Source of the DNA: JAWLHK01 sp041690355 [NCBI: bacterium]
GTDB lineage: Bacteria; J088; JAWLBW01
Length of the DNA stretch: 64,000 nucleotides
Assembly: GCA_041690355.1 (NCBI GenBank)
Contig: JAWLHK010000002.1
Coordinates: forward strand, 1-64,000
Direction of reading: 5' to 3'
Under the pieces are notes generated by a model. The model made no database searches. It had not been told where the DNA came from and saw nothing but the letters and a program-made list of their open reading frames with translations. How positions within the stretch are numbered: position 1 is the first letter of the stretch; the number at the start of each line of letters is the position of its first letter. A program made the position numbers and the translations under genes. This document shows positions 1 to 12,000 of the stretch, in pieces.

Positions 1-3000
1 AGTCGTACACGCTGTCGTCCGCGACGAACGGCGCCTACGCGATCCGCGTGCAGTACCGCGACGCGGCAGATAACCGCACGGCCTGTCTGCCGGCGCAGAC
101 GGTGACTTTGGATAATCAGGCGCCGGCCACGCCGTCCATCTCGATCAACTACGGTGCGCCGGCGACCTCGAGCGGCATTGTCACGCTGGTCCTCTCGGCG
201 ACGGATGCCGCCGAGATGCGCGTCAGTGAAAACTCGGGCTTCAATGACGCCGCCTGGGTGCCCTACACGGCGATGCGCACGTTTACGCTTTCGGCGGGCA
301 ACGGCACCAAGACCGTCTACGCGGAATTCCGCGACGCGGCCGACAACCGGTCCCTCGTGGTCAACGACGATATCCTCCTGGATACCACCTCGATCACGAC
401 CGCTTACGTGACGATTCAGGCCGATGTGACCTCGGCAACTGAAGTCGTGGCGCAGCTGGTCGCCTCGAACGCGGACTACATGAAGGTGTCGACGCAGGCG
501 ACGCTTGCCGACGCAACGTGGGTGCCGTACACCGGTTTCACGACGGCGACCTTCACGGGTCCCGATGGCGTGAAGACGCTGTACGCCCGCTTCAAGAAGT
601 CCACGGGCATCGAGACCGAGACCGTCAGTGATACGTATGTCCTCGACACGACGAAGCCGAACTACTCGGCATTGTCGATTAATGGCGGTGCGCTCTACAC
701 GACGAGCAGCCAGGTCACGCTCAGCCTGACGGGTATCGACGAGACCTCGGGCGTCCAGTACATGTACCTGTCCGAGGATCAGACGTTTGCAACCGACACC
801 GAGCAGGGATACCAGCAGGCAGTGGTGTTCCCGCTGACCGCCGGCGCGGGTGTCAAGACCCTCTGGGTCAAGTTTGGCGACCGCGCGCGCAACTATTCCG
901 ACCCCGTTTCGGCCTGGGTCATCCTCGATACCGACGTACCGGTGGTGAGCAGCTTCCAGCTCGAAGATGTGGGCGGGACGGCGCTCGCGTCGAGCACTTC
1001 TGCCCGTGTCATCGCCCATCTGGTGGCCACGGACACCAATCCGCTGGAGATGATGCTCAGCAACCGCGCCGACTTCGCGGGGAGCTCGTGGCAGCCTTAT
1101 CAGGAATACGTACAGTGGGACCTGCCGGCTTCGGCGGATGCGAATGGAGCGGCCCGCACGGTCTACGCGAAGGTGCGTGACGCGGCCGGACGCTCCGCCG
1201 ATGCGGGCAACTGGACGGTCACCCTCGACATGCAGGGTCCGACGAGTGCCGGCATCGACATCACGCCGAGTGCGACGACGACGACCACGGTGCCGGTGAC
1301 CTACGCCTACGCGAGTGCCGATTTCGTGGAGCTGGCGGATAACGTCGGTTTCTCGGGCAGCGTGGTGCACGCGGTCTCCGCCGCCCCCGCTACCTACACC
1401 TTCGCTTCCTCGGGTGCCGGCACGAAGACCCTCTACGCGCGCTACTGGGATGCCGCGGGGAACGTGAGCGTCACGGTGGCCGACAGCGTCGTCCTCGATA
1501 CGGCGCCGCCGCAGCTCGCTTCGGCCACGATCCAGCAGGGCGACTACACGAGTTCGCCGAGCATCAACCTGACGCTTTCGGCGGTGGATGCCGCCTGGAT
1601 GTACATCGGCGAGGGCAGCTGCATCAACGGTAACGCCCCCGGGTGGGAAGCGTACGCGGAATCGAAGGCCTACGCATTCGCTTCGGCGACCGAGGAGCTG
1701 AAGACCATTTACATCCGCTTCAAGGACGCGGCCGGCAACGCCACGGCCACCTGCCTCGAGCGCACGATCACGTACGACAAGACGCCGCCTGCCGCGGTCG
1801 GCTCGCCCATCCTCGTGGATGCCGATGCGCCGTTCACCAACGTGCGCACGGTAGAGTTGACCCTCTCGGTCAGCGGCGCCAGCGAAATGATGATTTCCGA
1901 AAGCGGCTCCTTCGTCGGCGCATCCTGGCAGGAATATGCCGCTTCGCTCACGTGGAATCTGACCACGGCCGACGGCCTGAAGACCGTCTACGCACAGTTC
2001 CGCGATGACGCCGGGAACGTCTACGGGGCGGTGTCCGATCAGATCGAGCTGGATACCGCGCCCCCAGCGTTCAACGCCATGGGTGCGCCGTCGTTGACGA
2101 ATTCCACGGCCATTACCCTGCAGATTTCCGCTTCGGGCGCCGCCGAGATGCGCTTCTCCGAGAACCCGGATCTGTCGGCCGTGGCCTGGACGGCCTACGA
2201 TGCAAATCCTGCCTTCACGCTTTCGGGAGGCGACGCCGAGAAGACCGTGTACGGTCAGCTGCGCGACGCCGCGGGCAACGAATCGCTGGTCCGCTCGGTA
2301 GCCATCCGTTTCGATACAGAAGCGCCAGAGCCGGTACGCTTTGCCCTCGCTACCGCGATCACCGCGTCGCTCGATGTCGAGGCGTCTCTGGAGGCGACCG
2401 GAGCCACGCTGATGCAGATCAGTGAGAATCCGGCATTTACGAGCGTCCTGTGGCGCGAGTATTCCGCTTCTCCGCTCGTGAAGCTCGTTGCGGGTCCGGA
2501 TGGCATGCGCACGGTGTACGTGCGGTTCAGCGACGCCGCGGGCAACGTGTCGGGTGCGCTCGATGCTTCGATTCTGCTCGACCGTACCGCGCCTTCGATC
2601 ACGGACTTCCAGCTCGCGGGCGCGTCGTCCTACACCCGGACCGAGCTGGTTTACGTCACCCTGGCCGGGTCCGACGGAGACACCGTCGCCGACTACATGC
2701 TCTCGAACAACGCGGGGTTTGTCGGCGGCGCCTGGATGCCGATGACCGACACCACCTCGTGGGTGCTTGAAGCGAGCGACGGTCTGAAGAACGTCTACCT
2801 CAAGGTGCGCGACCGGGCCGGCAACCAGTCGAGTCCGTCGGTTCGGTCGATCACCCTCGATACGACGCCGCCGCAGGGAGCCTTCGTCCAGATCAATGGC
2901 GGCGCAGCGTACACGACGTTGCCGGTGGTCACGGTGGAGCCGAGTGTCAGCGGCGCAACGCACATGATGCTTTCGACCCGCACCGATTTCCAGGGCGCCA

Positions 3001-6000
3001 CCTGGGTTGGAGCGGGCGCGCCCACGGCGTTCACGTTTACGACCGAGGGCCCGAAGACCGTCTATGCCCGGTTCCGCGACGCGGCCGGCAACGTCAGCGA
3101 AACGGTTTCGACGTCGATCACGTACGACGCGACCGCACCCTCGGTCGCGACTGTGTCGCTTGATGAAGCCCCCCTCAGCAACTCGCTGTCGGTCACCGTC
3201 CGCTCGAACGTGTCTGAAGCTGCGCAGATGTGGATCAGCGACGATGCGGGCTTCGCCGTCGGCAGCTGGCAGGCCTATCTGCCCGAACGCGCATTCCCGT
3301 TGACGAGCAGTCTCGACGGCGATCGCATGCTGTACGTCAAGTACCGCGACGCGGCCGGAAACGAGGTTTCCGCGACCCCGCTTCCGATCCGGATCGACCG
3401 CACGATCCCGGCCGTGACCAGCTTCGCGCTGAACAGCGGCCTGACCCATACGCAGACGAGTGTCGTCAACGTCGCGCTCGACGCCACGGACCTGAACGGG
3501 GTCACTGACATGATGCTCGCCGAGAACAGCAGCTTCGTCGGCGGCATGTGGGAACCCTTCACGACGGCGACGGCCTGGATTCTGTCGGGTACCGACGACG
3601 ACAAGACGCTGTATCTCAAGGTACGGGATGCCGCGGGCAACGAAAGCCTCGTCTCTCAGGCGCTCATTACGCTGGATACGACGCCGCCCGCGAACCCTGC
3701 CCTGGCCATCAACGGCGGGGCTGCCTATGCAACCTCGCGCATTCTGAACCTCGCTCCGTCGGCCATCGGGGCCACGGAGATGATCGTCTCCAACCGGAGC
3801 GATTTTACGGATACGAACTGGGTCGCCTACGCCACCAGCACGACCATCGAGGTGCCCGCCGACGGCCTTCGCAACGTGTACGTCCGGTTCCGCGACGCGG
3901 CGGGGAATCTCAGTGACGTCGCCCAGGATTCGATCCAGGTCGACACGGTGTTCCCCGAAGTCGATTCCGTCCGCATCAATCAGGCGCCGGTTACGAACAG
4001 CACGGCCATTACGCTGACGCTCTCGGTGTCAGGCGCCGACCAGGTGCAGATCAGCGAATCGTCGACCTTCTCGGGCGCGACGTGGAAGTCGTTCGTCGCG
4101 AACGCTTCCCACACGCTCGCGACGGGTGCCGACGGCGTGCGCATCGTGTACGTCCGCTTCCGCGACCTGGCGGGCAACACGACCGCCGCGTCCACGGCCA
4201 GCGTTTCGATCGACCGCACCGCACCCACCGGGACCTCGATTGCCATCAACGGCGGCGCTACGCATACCGTGCAGCAGCTCGTCACCTTGACGCTGGGCGC
4301 CACCGATGCTGCCGAGATGATCCTCTCGGAGTACGACACCTTCGTCGACGCCGCCTGGGAGCCGTTCGCGCAGCAGAAGGCCTTCCTCCTCTCGTCGGCT
4401 CAGGGAACCAAGACCGTCTATGCCCGGTTCCGCGACGCGGTCGGCAATGTCTCCGGTCTCGTGCAGGCCGTCATCGAGTATGACTCCCAGGCCCCGCAGA
4501 CCCCCTCGGTATCGGTGGTCACCCCGGTCGACGGCTATGCGAACAGCGTCGTGGTGTCGCTGATTCTGTCCGCCGCCAACGCGACGTCGATGATCGTGAG
4601 CGAGAGTTCGGCATTCACCGACGCAACCTGGCAGCCGTACGCCGCGAATGTCGCGTTCACCCTCAGCAACCAACAGGGGAGCCACACCGTATATGCCATG
4701 TTCAAGGATGACGCCGGCAACGAAACGGCAATCGTTTCCGATTCGGTCATTCTCGACTCGAATGCCCCGAGCGTGTCGCAGGTCAGCATTGACGAAGGCG
4801 AGTTCGCCACGGCCGGTAACATTCACCTGACTCTGTTTGCGACCGGCGCCGACACGATGAAGATCGGCGAGACGAGCGATATGGGGTTGATTGTCAGCCA
4901 GCCGTACGCCTCGGTCACCGCTTTCGATCTGTCCGCGGGGGACGGCGTGAAGACCGTTTACGTGGAATTTGCGGATACCGCCGGCAACACCACCCCGGTT
5001 TATGCGCGGGTCATTACCCTCGATACGGTGAAGCCCGCCGCGCCCACGGTCGCTATTAACGGCGGCGCCGGCTACGCGCGCTCCCGTGTGGTCACCCTCG
5101 CGCTGGGTAGCGACGGCTCGGCGCACGAAATGATGATTTCCGAGGATCCGCTCTTCGGCGGCGCCGCGTGGCAGCTTTACAACGGCTCGCTCGCCTACAC
5201 GCTGCAGACGGCCGACGACGGCACGAAGACGGTTCACGTCCGCTACCGCGATGAAGCGGGCAATGTTTCGGATTCCGGTTCGGCCTCCATCCAGCTCGAC
5301 ACGGTCGCCCCCGAAAGCCCCTTTGTGGCCAAGGCGAACGTCCCCTACGACTACGCCAACTCGACGAGCGTGACGATGCTCCTCGGCGCTGCCGGGGCGA
5401 GCCATTACCGGCTTTCCGTGGACGGTACGTTCGACACCGAAACCTGGCAGGCGATGGGCGTGTCGCCCGTCAATGCCGTCGCGGCGGTACCTTCCGGTGA
5501 CGGGCTCAAGAACGTCTGGGCGCAGTTCAAGGATCAGGCGGGTAACGAGAGCACGATTGCGCAGACCTCGTTCTTCCTCGACACGCTGTTGCCGCAGGGC
5601 GTCGACGTCCAATTCCTGCAGGGCAGCTACTCCAAGTCCGCCACCGTCGACGTCCTGCTCACGGCCGCGGGCGCCGATTTCTACGAGCTTTCGCTCGACG
5701 GCACGTTCGATACGGAGCCGCGGCTCAACTTCCAGCCTGCCGTGCGCCTCATCCTTCCGGGGGCAGACGGACTGAAGAGCGTCTGGGTCCGCTACAGCGA
5801 TCGCGCCGACAACTTCGCCACGCCGGTTTCGGCGAGCATCGTCCTCGATCGGGCCGCTCCGGTCGTGGCCGGCGGCGGAATCGTGATCAACGACGGCGAC
5901 GCCTATGCCACGAACGCCGTGGTCGCGCTGACTTTCATGGTGTCGGGCGCTTCTGAGATGCACGTCGCGAACGACCCGAAGTTCTCGACGGGAACGTGGG

Positions 6001-9000
6001 AGCCGGTGACGACGTCGACGGCCTGGGTCCTTACGACCTTGGATGGAAACAAGACCGTACACGTCAAATTCCGCGACGAAGCGGGCAACGTGGCGGGCCC
6101 TTTCAACGACAGCATTATCCTGGATACGAGCGCCCCGTCGAACTCGGGGTTGACGCTTGCCGAGGGCGGCTATTCCAACAAGGCGTTCGTCAAGTTGAAC
6201 TGGTCGCCGAGTCACGAAGGGAACATTTTCGAATATCGTCTGTTCGTTAACGACGGATTCGGCTATTCGGGACCGGTTTCGGATTTTGCGCCCGATGCGC
6301 GCGAGGCCGTGATGATCGGCTACCGCTATTCCGACAGCTTTGCGCTCCGGTCGAAGTTCACGGACCTGACCCGGTCTGCACTGTCCCGGGCGGCTGTTGA
6401 AGACGACGAGGTGCTCGCCACGCATCCGAAGTTCATGCTCGTCGTCGACCAGGATGACGGGCAGACAACCACCGAAAATATCGTCATTCCGCAGATTGAG
6501 GCGCTGGGGTATACGCCCGACATCTGGACGGCGCCTCCGACCTGGATGGGCTCGAGCGGCTTGACGGCGGCACAGCTTGCCCAGTACCAGCTCGTTGTCT
6601 GGAATAACCCGCAGGGCTCCCTCTCGCTCGAAGATCTGAACCTGCTCGACGGTTACACGCAAGGGGGCGGCAATCTGTTCCTTATCGCACCTTCGCTCCC
6701 CTCGAACTGGGGCGGCAGCGGCCTGCAGTTTGTCGACGAGACCCTCGGCATTCTCGGGCCCGACTGGACCTCGGGCGGGGGCGGGGCGGGCGGCTCGTCT
6801 ACCACGCTCTACGGTATCGGCGAAGCCGTCGGCGACGGTGTCAGCTTCGAGCCCCAACGTATGTCCTGGGCCTGGCAGACGCCAATCCTGAAAGATACGA
6901 GCGTGGCCGCGACCCTGGCCGACACCAACGGAGCCGTCTATGGAATCCGCTCGCCCAAGTCGGGCGATGCGACCAGCCGTGTCCTCTTCCAGTCGTACCC
7001 GCTGGAGTCGCTGATGTATAGCAATACGGTCAGCACCTTCGTCGAGGTGCCCGTGAGCTGGCGCGAGCCCGGCACCGACATCGGGTGGATATACGATCAG
7101 GACCGCGCCGAGTATACCTGGTTCGACTTCGGCTTCCCGTTCTTCGGTGATTACTACACGTATACGTACTTCAACGCGAACGGAAGTCTTTCGTTCGACT
7201 ACACCTGGTACATGGATCCGAGCGCCTATACGACGCCGATTCCTTCGTCGAACATGCCCAACCGCCTCATTGCGCCCCTGCGACGTGACCTCATGTTCGG
7301 GCCGACGAGCCGGATGTACATCAACCGTCAAAGCGACGTGTTCACCATGACCTGGTCGCAGATGCAGGACTATGGCGGCGCGAATACGTCGACCGTGCAG
7401 ACGAGTCTCTTCCCCGACGGCACCATCGAGTTCACGTACGCCCAGACGACGACGGGCCCGGCCACGGTCATCGGGATCGAAGACGGAACCGGAACGCGAG
7501 GCGTGACACTCCCGGTCGAAGCGTATACCGGCCGTACGTTCCGCTATTCGATTCCGATTGACCCGGATTTCGCAGCTTATCTGCAGCGCTCGATTCGCTG
7601 GCTCTCGGCTCCCGAGGCGGTCACGAAGACTCCGGTGCCCTACGTGACGATTCTCCCGTCGGCGGTCGGCGCCACCGAGATGCAGATCTCCATCGACGGG
7701 ACCTTTGACGACGAAGAATGGATCCCTTACACCACCGAGGTTCCGAACATGGTTCTGCCGCCGGGCGGCGGTTCGCAGACCATCTACATCCGCTACCGGG
7801 ACGAAGCCGGAAACGTATCGGTGGTTTCGAGCGCCAGTTCGACGCTCGATTACATTGCACCCTCGGCAGGCTCGGTGGTGGTTGACGGCGGCGCTGCTTA
7901 CACCAAGGCGGCCGACGGCAAGGTGACCCTCACGTTGTCGGCGACCGACAGCGGTTCGGGCGTTTCCAAGGTCATCCTGTCGAGCACCGATACGTTCCCC
8001 GAATCGGCACGTCAGGACTACAAGACGTCGCTCAGCTACGTGCTCAGCAGCGCAAGTGAAGGCACCCACTGGGTCTGGGCGCGCTTCATCGACGCCGCCG
8101 ACAACTACTCCGACCCCGTTTCGACGTCCATCATCATGGACCGCACGGCGCCGACGCCCTCGTCGATCTCGATTGCCGGCGGCGTTGCGAAGACGAACGA
8201 ACGGGTGGTCACCGTTGCCTTGAGCGCGAGCGACAACTACGTCGTCGCAGAGATGCAGCTGTCCGAGTCGTCGACCTTCACGGGCGCCTCGTGGCAATCA
8301 TATGCCGAGACGGCATCCTTTACCCTGTCGAACGGCGAAGGAACCAAGCGGGTCTACGTACGCTTCCGCGATGGCGCCGGCAACGTCAGCGCCACGCTCT
8401 CCGATACGGTGGAGCTCGATCAGACCGCGCCGGAAAGCCCGTCGATCTCGATTGCCGAAGGGCAGCTCACGAACAATACGTCCGGGGTCATCGCCTGGAA
8501 CCCCGTGGCGCAGCCGGGGGTTGAGGGCTATACGGTCTACACCTGCGACAACTGGTGCGGAAACGTCGGTACGCCGATCTCGACCGTCGACGTCGACGCC
8601 GATGCCTCCTTCTGGGTCCCTGCGCTGCCGGTCAACGACTACTCGAAGGGCTACGTCGTCGTCACCCGGTATGCCGACGGCTCAACGAGCCAGGCATCTC
8701 CTGAAGCATACTTCCCCTGGCAGCCGGTCTCGCAGGGCAAACCCCTGCTTGTCGTTGACGACGATGGAGACCAGGGGGCCACCGAGCTTCTCCTGGCCGA
8801 CCTGGATGCGCTGGGGTACGCCTACGAGGTCATCGAGGTACAGCCCGGGCTCGATGGCCCGTCGCAGATGGTGCTGAACGAGTACCACGTCATTCTCTGG
8901 TCGGCGGGCAACGACCCGGCGCCGTTGACGATGAACGACGAGTATGCGCTGTACAACGTCGGGTGGGAAGATCACACCATCGTTCTGCTGGCCCCGGGCT

Positions 9001-12000
9001 ACGTCGCCAACCCCACCTATTCGTGGATGTCGAATGAGCTTCTGGGCGCCTACACCTACGGAAGTGTTCCGTCCGGCGGCGTGGTCACCGGAACGACCGA
9101 GTTTGGATTCGCGGCCGACGCCAGCTTCCGCCCGGTCTGGTCGGGAAGCAATCTGGGCGCCTTCTCGGCCTATTACGACTGGCGGATGCGCCCGATGCTG
9201 AAACGGGGTTCAGACATCGTCGCCCTCGGCACGCGCTGGTACGGCGAGAACCGCCGTACGTTCCCCATCGGCTTCAGCTATGCCGAACTGGCAACCCGCG
9301 CCGCCGGCTACGAACAGGTCCCCTACCACTGGGGGCTGACGCCGAGCGACACCGGCATCCACAGCGACGACTACGGCAAGTCGTTCCCGCTGCCGTTTAC
9401 CTTCCCGTTCTATGGTGGGTACTTCGATATCGTCAACGTGACGACCAACGGGTTCCTCTCGTTCCAGTCGCAGAATCTGAGCGCGTACAGCCCGCCGCCA
9501 TTGCCGGGCGCCGGAACTCCGAATGCCGTGCTGGCGCTGCTCTGGCGCGATCTGAACAACTACACGCTGGGCGACATCAAGTATGCCAGCTATCCCGATG
9601 CATTCACGGTGGCCTATCTCGGGGTGCCGAACTACGGAACCTCGGTCACCAACTCATTCCAGGTGACCCTGCGGCCGAACGGCGAAATTACGTACTCCTA
9701 CGCGACGGTAACGGTCAAGAACCCGACCGAAATCGGCATCGAGAACCTCGACGGTACCGAGGCGGTACGGTACGACATCGGGGCGTTGGGCCTGCCGCCG
9801 GACGGCTCGTCCTGGAGCTTCTTCTCGAAGGTGAGCGACCCGACCCGCAAGCAGTTCCTCAAGGAGTTGCTGCAGTACGGCACGCCTCCGCGGCGCGTCC
9901 GGCGAACGGAGCTGCCGACGCTGACCCTTCAATTGAATGCGGTCGGCGCGACAGAGATGCAGATCTCGACGGACGGGGTGTTCGACGACGAACCCTGGAT
10001 CGCCTATCAGGACGAGATCGAGTACACGCTGCCTGACGGCCAGGGAACCAAGTATGTCTATGTCCGGTATCGCGACGAGGCGGGCAACGAGACCGTGGTC
10101 GTCAGTGAGTACACCGTCATCGATACTGTCGCGCCGTATCCGGAGTATCCGATCATCAACAACGGCGCGCAGTATACGAATTCGCGCTTCCTGACCATTC
10201 AGACGCCTGCGACCGAGGCGACCCGGATGGCGATTTCGGAAAACTGGGATTTTGCGGGGGCCGTTTCACAGCCCTGGGCGCCCACGGCCACCTACGTGCT
10301 GAGCTCGAACGCGCAGGGATACCGGTACGTATATGTCCGGTATTACGATGATGCGGGTAACTTCACGGATCGCAACACCTACATCATCTTCGACGAAATA
10401 GCGCCTGAAAACCCGCTGTTCGCGACGGCCTCGCAGACCGTCAACGCCACCTCGCTCACTGTCTCTCTGGTAAGCAACACGCCGCGCACGGGTGAGGCCT
10501 ACTTCAACAGCTATCAGCTGAAGGGCGGCCAGTACTCAACGTGGACCAACGTTTCCTCGTCAAGCGGGGCGACACCGCCAAGCTGGTCGATCAACCTCAA
10601 CGAAGGCGAAAATCGGATCTACGTCCGAGCCAAGGACCATGCGGGGAACGTGAGCGCCGAGGATTCGATCACAATCATCCGCGATACGACGACGCCCAAC
10701 GTACCGACCGGACTTACCGCCGACAGCGGTAACGGGTTCGTGCAGCTGAACTGGACGGCGTCGACGAGCAGCGACGTCGTCTATTACAACGTCTACTACG
10801 GCATCACGAGCACGAATCTTACCGGCTCATTTGCGGCCGAAGGGCCAAGCCCCGTCGATGCGGGTCTCAAGATCGCGCAGCGCCTCAACGGTCTCACGAA
10901 TAACACCCCCTTCTACGTCGCGGTATCGGCGGTAGATCGCGTCGGTCTTGAAAGCGCTCGGACGACGGCTATCAAGGTGCTGCCCAACCCGATCACCCCG
11001 GTCGAGCTTGCATCCACGAGCGTTACCAGTGGTTTAGGCCTGAGCTACGATCATCCGTATCTGGCCCAGGTGCGCAGCACCCAGGTCGTGATCGAGGACC
11101 GTTCGGACATCGTGAATCCGCAAAGCTATCTGACGATTTCCGGTACGGATATCCGGGCGGCCCGCCTTGACTGGCCGATTGTCTATCTCGTCGATCATAT
11201 CGGCGCGGGGTCAGACTGGCTGCGCGTTTATGACGTCAGCGCGGGCACGGCATCGAACATTCAGAATCATTTCATGAGTGACGTACCGATGGCCATGAGT
11301 GTGACGGCGGGAGCGGTCGTCGTAGCCACGGCGTCGGAGTTGAAGTACTACCAGCGTTCCGCTAATGGGACCGTTTCGCTCGCGAACAGTCTTCCGCTCT
11401 CGTATTCGAACACGTCGGCTATCGCTTGCGCCCCAGGCCTTTGCCTTGTGACGCGATCAGGCACGACCTACAACATGTACGCGTATGACACGAGAAACGC
11501 CACCCCGTCGTTTTCGCTTTACGGAACGGTCAATATGGGTGCGTATTCCCGAGGCATCCGAATTGCCGGGAGTCATGCGTATGTAGCGGCTGGCACCATC
11601 GGATTGCGTATCGTCGACATCTCCAATCCGAGCAGCATGTCGGTTGTCGGCGGACTTTCGACGGCCAATGCATACTCTGTCGAGGTTCAGGGGCCGTATG
11701 CGTACGTAGGCGACCACAGCGATAAGCGTGTGACCATCGTCGACATCGGAACGCCGACCAGTGTGAGAGTCGCGGGGGTCTATGAGTGGACGACTACGTC
11801 AGCGCCCTATTCCATCGCGGTTCACGGTAACCACATGTTCGTGGGTCAAGCCGGCTACACGAAGGTGGTCGAACTCAGCAAGCCCGTTGTGGTAAGCCCG
11901 CAGACCAACTACACCGGTGCCTACACGAGCATGTTTGGCCGGCTGGCGCTGGACGGCACCTACCTGGCGAGCGGCTATATCAGCCGTTCTGAAGTTGTCG

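Noticed and set aside
4029-8297. 1422-codon open frame on the minus strand inside the giant gene
   Set aside because: Arg/Gly/Asp-rich translation without any domain; it mirrors the codon bias of the repetitive plus-strand gene, which has clear Ig-like repeats.
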